Origin: Mesorhabditis belari
Taxonomy: Eukaryota; Nematoda; Chromadorea; Rhabditida; Rhabditidae
Assembly: GCA_958450365.1 (NCBI GenBank)
Contig: CAUEEP010000727.1
Coordinates: 1,679,501-1,743,500 of the forward strand
Direction of reading: 5' to 3'
DNA length: 64,000 nucleotides
Shown: positions 32,252 through 42,939 of the stretch, piece after piece
How the letters are laid out: each line of letters starts with the position of its first letter
Position numbering within the stretch: the stretch's first letter is position 1
Notes under the pieces: model-generated
Databases searched by the model: none
What the model was told of the DNA's origin: nothing
The model's input: only the letters and a program-made list of their open reading frames with translations
Translations under genes and position numbers: made by a program

Positions 32252-35200
32252 TCATGTATGCACTCGTAGTGTCGGGATTGACGGATCGTAGACACGTTGT
32301 TTCTCGATTTCTATTAGAATTTTCTGAATGTGATCGGGTAGTAAAAGGCCGTGAGCTGTCCAATAGGGATGACTGGTGTCATTCGTTGATCTGGAAATGA
32401 ATTTCGTGAAATTTCGTGAAATTTCTTCTAATGGAAAAAACTTGACGTTTAAATTTGCATAATTTTGAAAACTTTTAACTTTAAGATTTCTAGTGCATGC
32501 CAGATTAGAAGAATTCGAAACAATAATCTTGATATATGCTATAGTCAAGGAGAAACAAGAGAGAAGTCAAGATTTCTTCACTCATTTCTCTAATGGTTAC
32601 TCAAAAGTGCTGTAAAAGTGGCAGTTCTTACAATATCCAAGAATTAGAATGATTTTTGATCTTGGCAGGAGCACAGGACTAGAACTTTACAAGATACAGT
32701 ACACGATACAGCCTCAAATAGGCTCAAAACCTATTGTACTTGCTTCATTTTGTGCACCAGTAAAGGGTACGTTTCGAGTACAAAGTACTCGAAAGTACAA
32801 AGTACAGATAAAGTTAAGTTTCGATTCATCCGCTCACCTGCGATTTCCCCGTTGTCGCTGGGTTTCAACGGCTTTCCGTTGAAAGAACGGGATAGGCAAT
32901 GAATCGGCCGATTCATCGATCAACAAACCGCCAACCTGAATCATTTAGATATATAGAAAGATATAGAGAAAGATATATAGAAAGATATAGAGAAGGATAT
33001 AGAGAAGGATATAGAGAAGGATATAGAGAAAGATATAGAATATATCTAGAATATTATCTTTTAGATTCGATCAAAATTTCTCCAATCGCTCACCCTTTTT
33101 ACGGCCATTACTTCAAGGGAATCGATCGGATAGAGGGATTTCTGCGATTGGACGATGAAACGAGATTGTTGAGCCGTGCTAAAATCCAGCTATTACAGTA
33201 TAGTCGAATTATTGTACTGTGAATAGTTCGACAGCTTTGTACAGTACTTTTTTGACTGTAGAATGCGATCAAATGCAATACTGTATTGTGGTTACTGTAG
33301 ACGGAGAATGGTACAGTACGATGGATGAATGGGACAGTACGATTTATTAAAGTGCTTTCTCACTGTAGCGATTCTCCTGCTTAAAGGTGGAGAATTCTGA
33401 TTTATTTTTGATTATTTCTTTCTTTAATTTACCTGGAGATCATCGGATAGTATTCTTTCGTTGTGTCGATATTTGAGAATGGTGTACAGAGGAATTGCCC
33501 GTTCACGAAGTAGGACAATGTTCCGTCAGTTCCATTGAATAACATTCCAACGATACAGTTGTCTTCAGGCTGAAGGTTAGACGATTAATAGAATAAGATC
33601 AGCTTAAGTACACTTGTATCGACTATGGTAGACTGTGGAACGATGAAAACTGACGAGTGCTGGGATTGACTCGTTTTCCACATCTTATGTACAGTCTAGA
33701 GATCATGAAGATTGCGCCGAATGGAATTGCCATTCACCAGGTACTTCGATTGGCGCGATTCTGGTATCAAAATGTAGCCCTTCAATTGGGCTACACGATA
33801 GTATAAAAAACTTTTAGAAAAACTATTGTTTAGTAGAAGAAAAATGGTCGCAAAAAGTGAGAGCACCAACACTATACTCCCATACAAAAGACGGTACGTC
33901 GTTGTTAGTATTGCGACGTACGAATACTAACAACAGTCGCACGAATCGAAGGCCCTGGTGAATGGCAATTCGATTCGGCGCAATCTTCATGATCCCTAGA
34001 CTGTACATATGATGTAGAAAACGAGTCAATCCCAGCACTCGTCAGTCCTTAGCAAACAGCTCTCGTTTTCTAAAGCTTAAAATATGATCGAAAACAAGAG
34101 CTGTTTACTAAATGACTCGTTTTCTACATCTACATTAGGCCTTAAACAAAACTAAATCTTTTTAGGAATTCAATTTCTTCAAAATACAAACCATTGGTTG
34201 CCTAGCCGCTCTGACCATGAGTCCATTGTGTTGCGCGATTGCCTGATGATTTAACCCGTACGATTCTCGATCACCGCCCAACAAATCGGCGAACATCCAC
34301 TCGAGACGGGTCTGCAAATGAAAATCATATAGAGATAAAGACTTTAACAATCTAAGCGACGTCTAAGCGACGATTTCGTTCATTGAGCCTCTTCTCACCT
34401 TTCTGATATCACCCTTACTCACCTTGACACTCTTCGTCCCAATCCCAAACATCACCGAAGTTCCATACAATTTCCCAGCAACAATGATCTCCCAATAGGC
34501 TACACAACCCCTGAAATATTAAGAGAGATATTAAGAATGTGTAAATTTCGATCCTATTCACTTACCTAGTCAACTTTTTGCTGCCTCTTACGCCGGCTGT
34601 TCCATAGGCGTACGCCGGGTGGAAGACCACCTCCTTCTCCCAAGCAACCACGTCACCATTTGTCTAGAAAATTCGATTGCTCGATAGTCTTACATTGCTA
34701 AACTACAAAGTTCACTTACCGCTTCCCGAACCCAATGCCAGTCTTCGTCAAGTAAAAATTGTGGGACTCGAGTTTCGGTGCTTGGTGGGAGTAGGGGGAC
34801 GTCACCCTGAGAATTCAGTTACAAACACATTTCGATTCTTGTTCGGCTTTTGAATGAGTAACCATAGCTTTGAAGACTCATAACTTTCTTTAGCGATAAT
34901 ATTATTGTCAAAATTTCTATAGTTTTCAAGAGAACACTTCAGGATTTCAAATGATATCACATGGGGGTTGATTGGAGAATCAGAAGACAAAGCTCTCAAG
35001 TCAGATCGCATTTCTTTCTCTATTTGTTCTCTTTAAGATCGCATTTCTCCCTTTTGTTCTCTTTAAAACTAGATTAAAAGTTATGAATTGTTTCCTTCAA
35101 TTGCGATTTTACATTACGGTAACCTTTTTTTCTCTTTTAAAATGCTTTAACTTTATTTATACCCTATTTTCTTACCTGAGCCGTCAAAATTCGATAATTT

Positions 35201-35259
35201 TGCTGGATTTCGGCGTGCGGAAGCCCTGATATCCCGGGTTCGTCCATCAAATTGTCCAT
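32252..35259 (-). CDS. SPSB3: SPRY domain-containing SOCS-box protein, SPSB3-like
   Basis: ATG at 35,259-35,257 lies just after a TTTTCAG acceptor and starts MDNLMDEPGISGL. Following exons (minus strand): about 34,808-34,720 (VPQFLLDEDWHWVREA), 34,664-34,566 (EVVFHPAYAYGTAGVRGSKK), 34,512-34,423 (CVAYWEIIVAGKLYGTSVMF), 34,311-34,17x (TRLEWMFADLLGGDRESYGL), 33,569-33,433 (DNCIVGMLFNGTDGTLSYFV ... YYPMIS) and 32,390-32,252 (HGLLLPDHIQKILIEI, stop TGA). The order YGTAGVRGSK, YWEI, YGTSVMFGIGT, LLGRD/LLGGD-x-ESYGL and G-x-LSYFVNG is that of the B30.2/SPRY domain of SPSB3, and the final LLLP-x(3)-QKIL segment fits a SOCS box, which recruits Elongin B/C and a cullin E3 ligase to substrates held by SPRY. 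Substrate unknown. Large introns here hold repeats. Exon limits are approximate. Confidence 0.8.
32441..32566. repeat. Direct repeat, copy 2
   Basis: Second copy of the 31,997-32,121 repeat, in the intron just upstream of the SOCS-box exon of the SPSB3-like gene. Confidence 0.85.
32944..33045. repeat. GATATAGAGAA tandem repeat
   Basis: About ten units of AGATATAGAGAA / GGATATAGAGAA in the SPSB3-like intron. The plus-strand Arg/Tyr/Glu-rich frame across it is a by-product of the repeat. Confidence 0.9.
33650..34046. mobile_element. Fold-back element in SPSB3-like intron
   Basis: Arms of about 91 bp: 33,650-33,740 (TGACGAGTGCTGGGATTGAC to CATTCACCAG) and its reverse complement at 33,954-34,046. 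A nested smaller palindrome (GTTGTTAGTATT / AATACTAACAAC, 33,901-33,933) lies inside. A second hairpin (AAACAGCTCTCGTTTTC / GAAAACAAGAGCTGTTTA, about 34,065-34,108) follows. No coding potential. No clear target duplication seen. Confidence 0.75.
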
Positions 35260-37384
35260 CAAAACGGAGAACTGAAAACTTTCTGAATCTCGAAAAATTG
35301 GAAAACAATGAACAATGGAAAAGCACAATGAGTGATCGAAAAAATTCAATCAAAAAAAAACATTTCCCAAATATTTTCTCTTTTTTTTTTGGTAATCGGA
35401 GACTTTAACCCTCCGCCAAAGCCCCAAAAAGTACCGGTTTTGCGAAAAGTAAAATAAAAAAGACAAAAGAAACGGTAAAAATCTCGAAAATGATTGAAAA
35501 TTTCAAAAGGTTCAATAATTGAAATATTCAAAATTCAAAAAAACACTTTGGACATAAGGATTCTAAGGAAATTATGAGACAAATCAGATCATCATTTTCT
35601 TAAGATTTAGGCTTTGATATTTCAAAAATCAAAATTTTATGGTACAAGAAAAATTAGAGAATCTAGTCCAGAAATCACTGGCTCAAAAATGGACTCTATC
35701 CTTTGGCAGAAAAACACTTCCCCCGGGTTATCAGGGAGATGGAAAAATTTTTTTGGCTGACACATGAACCATGAGAATTTTTTTTGATAAATTTCGAATG
35801 CGGTGAAAGACTCTTTCGGGTATTTTTGGGGGAGATCAGCTGGCAAACATCACGAGGATTTCGAGTTGGGGAAAGCGCAGATCGAAGAGGGGAAATGAAA
35901 TGAAATGAGATGTGATGAAGTTAGGGAAAGTTGGAAACAACAAATGGATTAGAGGTTTGACAATAAGATACACAATTGGTCGATTGGTCGATTGGTCTAG
36001 AGGCTGCAAACGAGGCTAACCGGTGGCCAGCGTCTGGAGCAAGAGGAGCCAGTATCCCTTATCGACAGGCTAGCTAAATCGAGAATTCTAGAATTCAGAT
36101 CTGATTTAGGATTGACTTCCAGCTGATCGAGGCTAGGCAAAGCCATTGCAGAATCCTGATCTAGAGTCTGGCTTTTTAGTCGGGTCATGCTTGCAGCAAA
36201 GCTAAAATAGGACAGGACGAGCCTGGATAAAGTGTAAAAATCTCTGGTAAATTTATAGGAGATGTGAATCTGACACTAGAATCCTTGAAATCAATTTCAT
36301 AAGAGCGCCAAGGGTTCGATGGCCTTTTGCTGGCCTTTGTCTACCCGTCTCCCTTTGTCGTATTGATTTTGCTGTTCCACCATCTATTAGTGTCTTCTCC
36401 AAGGAATGAAGAACCCCTCACGGTCACAACTAAGTACAAAGCCTTAGCTATAGAACTATTTTTCATCAATTTCTCCTCAAAATCCCGATGATTTCCTCTG
36501 AAATGAATCCGCATTATGGAGATGATTTTGAGATAATCCCAGGGTGGATATATCATGCAAAAATGACACGACAATTTTTCTTTTTTCAAGAGGTTTTTAA
36601 AAATTGTTTTAGACATGAATTTGAATAGTTTAATCATAAGTTTTTTTCAGTCTATAGCTCTAGAAAAGTAGAGTATTCTGTTGAAGCATTTCCTAAAAAC
36701 CCGGCCACTTTCGAAAACTATCGTAATGATCTCTCTGCTTTTCATTTGATTCACAAAAGAAAAGTTGAATTTAAGCTGGAAAATAATCATTTTTCAAAAA
36801 TCTCTAAAGGGAAAGCTGTACTCATTTTTTTTACGAGTAATTTCTTGGAGTCGACTTGTAAATAATAGAAGAAAATGTTCTCTTGAATTCGTGGATTCGT
36901 TTTTTAAGAAATTCCAGACAAATTCCAGTTTTTCCGAGAACTTTCTTACCAACCTAATAGCAAAGAAAAGCTACCTTTAGTGCTAGATGTAAATTCGAAT
37001 TTAAAACTTCAAGAGTAGGGTTAAAATCAAGCCTCAAAAATAAGGTACTTTGTTCCCTAATGTTTTTCGATAGGTCGTAAAATGCGAGTCAAAAAAGGGG
37101 ATGAGTGCAAAGGTGAGAAAAGGGGGAAAGGGGACAGGGTGTTGATTTCAAATATCGAAAAAAAGGAGATAATGGGTGAAGGAGAAAAAAGAAATTGAGA
37201 GAGTACTTTGAAAACACGTGGAAACACTTTTCCAAAGCTTTATCACTTGGAGAGCACTCTATTCTGATTTGTGAAAAGGGAAAACTTTCAGAGGTCAGAG
37301 TTGCCAAGTCCCGATAAAACTACAGATATTCTGATGTTTTTGAAAGAGTTGTACTAGAAAAGGTGAATTTTCGGATACCAGGGG
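35260..37384. other. No recognised gene upstream of SPSB3-like
   Basis: AT-rich with several unsupported frames. May contain promoter or 5' UTR exons of the SPSB3-like gene, since its start codon follows a splice acceptor. Confidence 0.4.
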
Positions 37385-37610
37385 TGTTTCAAAAAGGAAG
37401 CTAAAGCCAAAGCCAAGCCAAAACCAAACCAAAGCCAGCCAAAGCCAAGCTAAAGCTAAGCCAAGCCAGCCAAAACCAAGCCAGCCAAAGCCAAGCTAAA
37501 GCTAAGCCAAGCCAGCCAAAGCTAAGTCAAGCCAGCCAAAGCCAAAACCAAGCCAGCCAAAGCCAAGCTAAAGCCAAGCCAAGCCAGCCAAAGCCAAAAC
37601 CAAGCCGATC
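37385..37610. repeat. AAGCC/AGCCAAAGCC minisatellite
   Basis: Irregular tandem repeats of GCCAAAGCCAAGCTAAAGCT and CAAGCCAGCCAAAACC words. Minus-strand frames read as Leu/Ala/Trp-rich (LGFSLALAGL) and are artefacts of the repeat. Confidence 0.9.
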
Positions 37611-38740
37611 CAAAACCAACCAAAATCTCAAAAAGTTTAGCGAAAATCGATTTACTTGACAAAATGTTCGCGTATCGAGATTTACCTGGCAATGCCATAA
37701 GTGAAAGAAATAAGGGATGGATGTCATTGGATCGGCCGGCACAAAAAGGGGCAAGGACGGGGGATATCACAACAAGAGATGGCGATTGAAAAATTGAGAG
37801 TTGAGAAAAGAAAATGAGAACACGTACACGAATAAATATCAATAAATGGGGGTATTTCGAGGAGGAGAGGTGGAACGCTCCCTTTCTTGCTGCAAAGTCT
37901 TTACTTTTTTCAAGAGCCGACTCCTGTGCATTGATTTTAAATGGATTTTCATACCTAATTATCTTCTACTAGATATACTGGATATTTACTGGAGCTGGGA
38001 TCTTGACCAGGGTAAATAGATAAATGGAAACTATTGGAATTACGATAGTTTTTGAAAATGGATGCTTTTTAGAAAATCAATTAGTCATAAGCATCCTTGT
38101 CAATAAAAATCCCAATAAGAAATATTTTGAAAAGTAAAAATTTTCTGTATTTTGATAAAATGAAAGTCTTCTCTTTGCAGAACTCTTTCAGAGCCAGGAT
38201 TTTTTTAAATCCTAACACTTGTAAGCATTATTTTTCCATATTTCCATAATCTAGGCACTTTTGAAAGTCATTCTCATCATCTTTTCACAGAATCAAAACT
38301 ATGAAAGATAAAAATCAGCAACTTTAGCAACTAGAAGATAACCAGAAGTCAAAATCAGTTTAAGGAAATAGCTGATGGAGATAAAATGAATGTAAAACCT
38401 ATTTAATGAAAAGATTCGAATGAAATATTTTCACAAGTAAAAGTACTCGATGGCATGAGAAGAATATGAAGAACCATGCCCGATCTTTTCCTCTTCTTTG
38501 TGTTGCCAATAGGGACTAGTTCTTCCATTTTCTTTTTCCCGAGAGAGAAAGGATCACCCGAAAATCGACAACCTTGGTGAAAAGAGAAAAAAAGGGTGAA
38601 AAGTTGAAAAAACAAGGACAGGGCCGAAAAAGGGAACGCGAAATCTAAAAAAAAAATAATTTTTCCTTTAGCCGTTATTGGTGGAAAATGCAGAGGATAA
38701 CGCGATTTTGGTGGGGTGAACGGGGGGTTGAAAGTGGAAT
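37611..38740. other. No recognised gene
   Basis: AT-rich sequence; short unsupported frames only. Confidence 0.45.
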
Positions 38741-39550
38741 GTGTTCCTCGCGAGTAAGTAATTACTCGAGTAAATTTGCATGAGTAATTGTCGAGTAATG
38801 CGTTTTCTAAAATTAAAAATTAAAAAAAAAATTAAAAGCAATTTTTTTGCGCAGGTTTCTAAAAAAAATCATTTTTGACATTGGAAGAGGATTTCTCACC
38901 AAATCAGTTATACGGCTGAGTATCTTTAAAAAGTGTCATATATAATGCGGGGCTCGTGATTTTTGCTTCATTTTTTGGGAGTGGGACAAATGCGACCTTT
39001 TTTTGACCGACCCGTACATTTACGCACCTTTTTTTTCCGCACTTTGCCCATTTGCGCACTTTTTTTCGCGTTTTAAAAAAGCTCTAAAAAGCTAATATTA
39101 ACCAATTTCTATTCCAAAAGTTGTTTTTCTAGGTAATTTTAGGGCGTAGAATCGAAATTTTGACATATCAGAGCTTGTGGAAACAAATGGACGGAGTTAT
39201 ACAAAGAGAAAAATCGACAATTTTCTGTATTTGATCTAGCCGCTTTGTCTTTCAAATTGGTTCCACACGCTCTGTTATGTCAAAATTTGAATTCAACATC
39301 CTCAAATTACCTAGAAAAACAACTTTTGGAATAGAAATTGGTTAATATTAGCTTTTTAGAGCTTTTTTAAAACGCGAAAAAAGGTGCGCTAATGGGCAAG
39401 GTGCGGAAAAAAAGGTGCGCAAATGTCCGGGTGCGCAAAAAAAAGGTCGCATTTGTCCCACTCCCATTTTTTTGCAATAATTTTTGCTAAAAGTACGGTA
39501 ACTTTTTCCCAAATGTGCGTTTTAAAAAACGCATTACTCGCGAGGAACAC
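38741..39550. mobile_element. ~810-bp nested fold-back element
   Basis: Outer inverted repeat GTGTTCCTCGCGAG (38,741-38,754) pairs with CTCGCGAGGAACAC (39,537-39,550), with ACGCATTACTCG words also mirrored. Inside, arms of about 165-170 bp pair: 38,977-39,145 (GGGAGTGGGACAAATGCGAC through TTTCTAGGTAATTT) with about 39,298-39,465. The centre (39,146-39,297) is also partly self-complementary (TTTTGACATATCAGAGC / GCTCTGTTATGTCAAAA). No coding capacity. The ends resemble a MITE or a small Foldback element. Confidence 0.8.
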
Positions 39551-40350
39551 ACGCTAGTTGAAAGATTGCCATTCATTCATTACTTTTTATAGCCTCATAT
39601 CCTCAAATTGAAAAGTAAATCTCGATTCTGCAGTTACAGTCAACCTATAACTTTTCATGACTTTATGAAGTTTAATTGATCTTAAAATTTCGAGTTTTAA
39701 GCTAATTCAGAAAGTCGAGAAATTGTTTGTAAAGAAAAGTGTAAACAAAGAACAAAGAAAGAAACAAAGCTAAAAACAAAGCCTTTTCAAAGTGTTTCAA
39801 AGAATTTACTGTAAAAAAAATGAATTTGCATTTAACAATGTGAAAAAAAAACAAACTCAATTAGTACAAGTCAAGTAGTGTGAAACGCCTCTCCATCTCA
39901 CTCTCAGCCTCTCAAATTCCCGATTCATTCTCCCTGCGTGTTGGGGTGAAATCTAGTTGTTGTGTGTTGCCCATACTTTTTTTTCTCTCTTTCTTTTTCC
40001 CGACTCCAATTATTTCTTTTCCCTTTCTCCCCATTGAGCGCATATTTTCGATGCAAAAAGTGTCAAAAAAAATCATGCTGAAGATAGGGAGAAGTACTGT
40101 TAGTTTTAAATGATAAAATGTGCAAACAAACAAAATCTACAATTCTTGAAATTGCGAATTTGATAAAATCCTTTCACTTTGGAACTTTCGATCTTCAATC
40201 AATTTAGCTTAACGCACGATTTTCAATCAATTTTGCACAACTGGAGATCAGCTGGCTATTCAGAAAATCAAAATTATTTAGCAAAAATAACGAAGCGCAA
40301 ACTTCTGCGTTTAGTGAGATAATTCTCTTTTTAATCAGCCACTACAGCCA
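39551..40350. other. No recognised gene
   Basis: AT-rich; nothing supported before the mariner fragment. Confidence 0.5.
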
Positions 40351-40376
40351 GTTAAACTTCCACTGCACGTGGTATT

Positions 40377-40793
40377 ATGCACATAGACTATTTACCACGT
40401 GGCCAAACGATTAATTCGAATGTCGCCGAGATTGATGCAGCCCAACAAAAACTCACTGAGAGACGCGCATCATTGGTAAATAGGAAAGGTGTCCTGTTGC
40501 TCCATGATAACGCGCGACCACATGTCTCTTTACAGATTCGACAAAAAATCCAGAGTGTTGGATGGAAGGCTTTACCACATCCACCTTATAGTCCAGACCT
40601 TTCTCCATCTGATTATTATTTATTTTTGTCTCTGTCTAACTTTTTGGCCAATAAACGGTTCAATTCCGAAGAAGATGTCAAAACCGAGGTTGCTCTTTTC
40701 TTCGCCTTTAAGGACCAAGATTTTTATTATCGTGGAATGTCTTTACTTGTAGAACGTTGACAAAAGGTTGTCAGTTATCTGAACAACTTGAGA
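40377..40793 (+). pseudogene. mariner transposase, 3' half
   Basis: Reads INSNVAEIDAAQQKLTERR, then LLLHDNARPHVSLQIRQKIQ, with the second catalytic Asp in HDNARPH, and PHPPYSPDLSPSDYYLFLSL, with the third Asp in PSD, followed by NFLANKRFNSEEDVKTEV. It continues RGMSLLVER, a TGA where the family has Trp, then QKVVSYLNNLR and TAA at 40,791-40,793. The N-terminal DNA-binding half and first catalytic Asp are absent. It is a different, less decayed mariner lineage than the one at 7,361. Confidence 0.9.
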
Positions 40794-40799
40794 TAAAAT

Positions 40800-41400
40800 C
40801 AAAATTCAATCAAGCTATATCTTGATATTTTGAGATATTCAAATAAGTTAAAGACTAGAATTTATTGGAAAGGAGATCCGTCAAAGACGCACAAACACTG
40901 CTTCAGGCACAGTGTAAAAATGTCAAGTAAAGTAAAGAGAATTGGAGGAACTCGATGAATAGAAAGGTATATAATAATCTTAATACTAACAAAAATCAAA
41001 TGAAAAAATGTTCAAAAAGAAAAGAAAAACATCAAGAGATTTGATATTTGCCAAAAAAGGGTTATTGTCTAATGGATGGATAAAGAAAAGGAAAAAAGAG
41101 GAGAAAAATCGGAAGGGGCCAATCAAAGGTCACCAGATGTTCGCAATCAAGAAGAAAAGGGAAAAGGAAAGGAAAGAATTGTTAAAGAAATAAAAACTGA
41201 ATGTAAAATGAAATCCTAGATATCTTTTGATTGACTCTTTGTCAAATGAGAGGCGATTTTAAGTTGAATACTAGAATTTGGCGTATCCTACTGCACTTTG
41301 TGCTTAAAAGTTTATAAACGCACCGCATCTGATGCACTGTTTCATTGTTCTTATGAATAATGAAATGAAATTTGAAATCGTGAAGAAATGTGAAGACAAT
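40800..41400. other. No recognised gene
   Basis: AT-rich, with a Lys-rich low-complexity frame at 41,008-41,193 that is purine-tract derived. Confidence 0.5.
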
Positions 41401-41404
41401 CGGT

Positions 41405-41575
41405 GCACTAGAAAGGGAGCTATGTGCGCTATGTGCACTATGTGAGCTATGTGCACTAGTGAGCTGTGCCTATTGGGCTGCACTATGTGGCTGCACATGG
41501 GCAGGACTAGGGCGCTGTGGCTATGCACATGGGCTTGTGGCTTGTGGGCTATGTGCACTATGTGAGCAAGTTTTT
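41405..41575. repeat. CTATGTGCACTATGTGAG minisatellite
   Basis: Tandem short units of CTATGTGCACTATGTGAGCTA and variants with TGGGCTGCAC and CACATGGGC. Frames are Cys/Ala/Leu-rich on plus and His-rich on minus and are unlikely to be genes. Confidence 0.85.
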
Positions 41576-41579
41576 CAGT

Positions 41580-42930
41580 ATTTAAACGAAAACGTTAGGA
41601 AAACGAATTATTTGAAAGAGACAAATTTTATTGAAATGTATAATGAATGAAATTTGAATCGTTAATTACTTTTCCCAGTATCTCTAAAATTAAACGGGTT
41701 GAATGTGGATTTTCTGTGGCAGATGTTGAAGACCACCATTTGCTTTCTCGTTTCCTATGAGAAGATCAGAGAAATGCCTTTTCTAAAGGCAAGGCACACC
41801 ACCATTCCCTAATTTGCATAAATATTCCACAAATCCACATCAATTCATTTGAAAGGCACAATTTTTCACATTCAAATTTTAAAATTTTCGACTTTTCATC
41901 ATAAAAGTCGGTCTAAAGAGCTGGTTTGTATTTAATTTTTGCAATAGCATTTAAATCATTTAAAAGTAGATTAGCATAGATCAAAAAGAAAGATCAAACA
42001 ACAAAATGAAACTAAAAATCTTTCTCAGATTTGCTAATCACTCAAAATTAGTGCAAAATAGAAAAGGGATTATGGTAGAAAATTAGCAAACGGCTAAAAT
42101 GCTCAAATATTCAACTAATCAGTGATTTCTATTTTGCATTCATTTACCGACAGAGGCAAAGCTGGTATTATTTGAAAGATTTGGCAATCAGGATAAGCTA
42201 TGAAGTAAGTTCTAGACTGTAGCTGATGTGAGTGCTGAACGGTGCAAGCTTCTCCTCCTTGCACAGGATGACACAGTGTGTGTACAGAGGGAGAATCCTC
42301 GCGACCTACTGCTTTCTTTCATCACAAAATTGTGAGCTTTCGAATTTTCGTCGAGTTTTAAATTTTTCCATCTTCAATGAGAGTACGCAAAACAAATACG
42401 GGGTTATCAAATGCAAAAAAAGGTCAAAAATTTAACTCATACGAAAATGCCATTCAAACACTATTTCACATGCACATTTCCCCAATGTTCATTAAAAATT
42501 CTTTAGGGTTCAAAAAAGGAATGGGAAAAGAGCATCACAAAATGGTACCACCGTGTGAGCATTGGTACCAGCGAGAATTGTTTAGAGAGCCGAGACAGCA
42601 CAAAAAAGGCGGTGGAGAAGAGTGTAGAGAAGATAGAGAGAACAGACAGAATTGGTTTGCCGAACAGATGGGGCCAATGGGTCAACATAGGTCATCTCTC
42701 GTAATGAAACACCCCATTCTTTACCATTCACTTGAAAAGATTTGGAACTCACTTTTTGGAAAAGACTTGAAGTGCATAAATACGTAATTTTTATAGAAAC
42801 CTTTATTCTAATCATAAAGTATCAAATCACTTCGACGTTAGCTTCACAAGTTAGGCGTTGATATCAATCAATGGGAGATCGCTTGATTTACACTAAAACA
42901 GAAAAATAAAATTAAGCTAAATTCTCCAGT
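41580..42930. other. Intergenic region downstream of the flippase gene
   Basis: AT-rich. A frame at 42,377-42,787 (plus) lacks splice signals and domain content. The 3' UTR of the flippase gene must lie in the right end. Confidence 0.45.
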
Positions 42931-42939
42931 AGTTCTAAC

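Noticed and set aside
32899..33222. Arg/Tyr/Glu-rich plus-strand frame
   Set aside because: Derived from the GATATAGAGAA repeat inside an SPSB3-like intron.
37522..37842. Leu/Ala/Trp-rich minus-strand frames that look like membrane proteins
   Set aside because: They are readings of the AAGCC minisatellite.
41304..41650. His-rich and Cys/Ala-rich frames
   Set aside because: Created by the CTATGTGCAC tandem repeat, with no splice sites or conserved composition.
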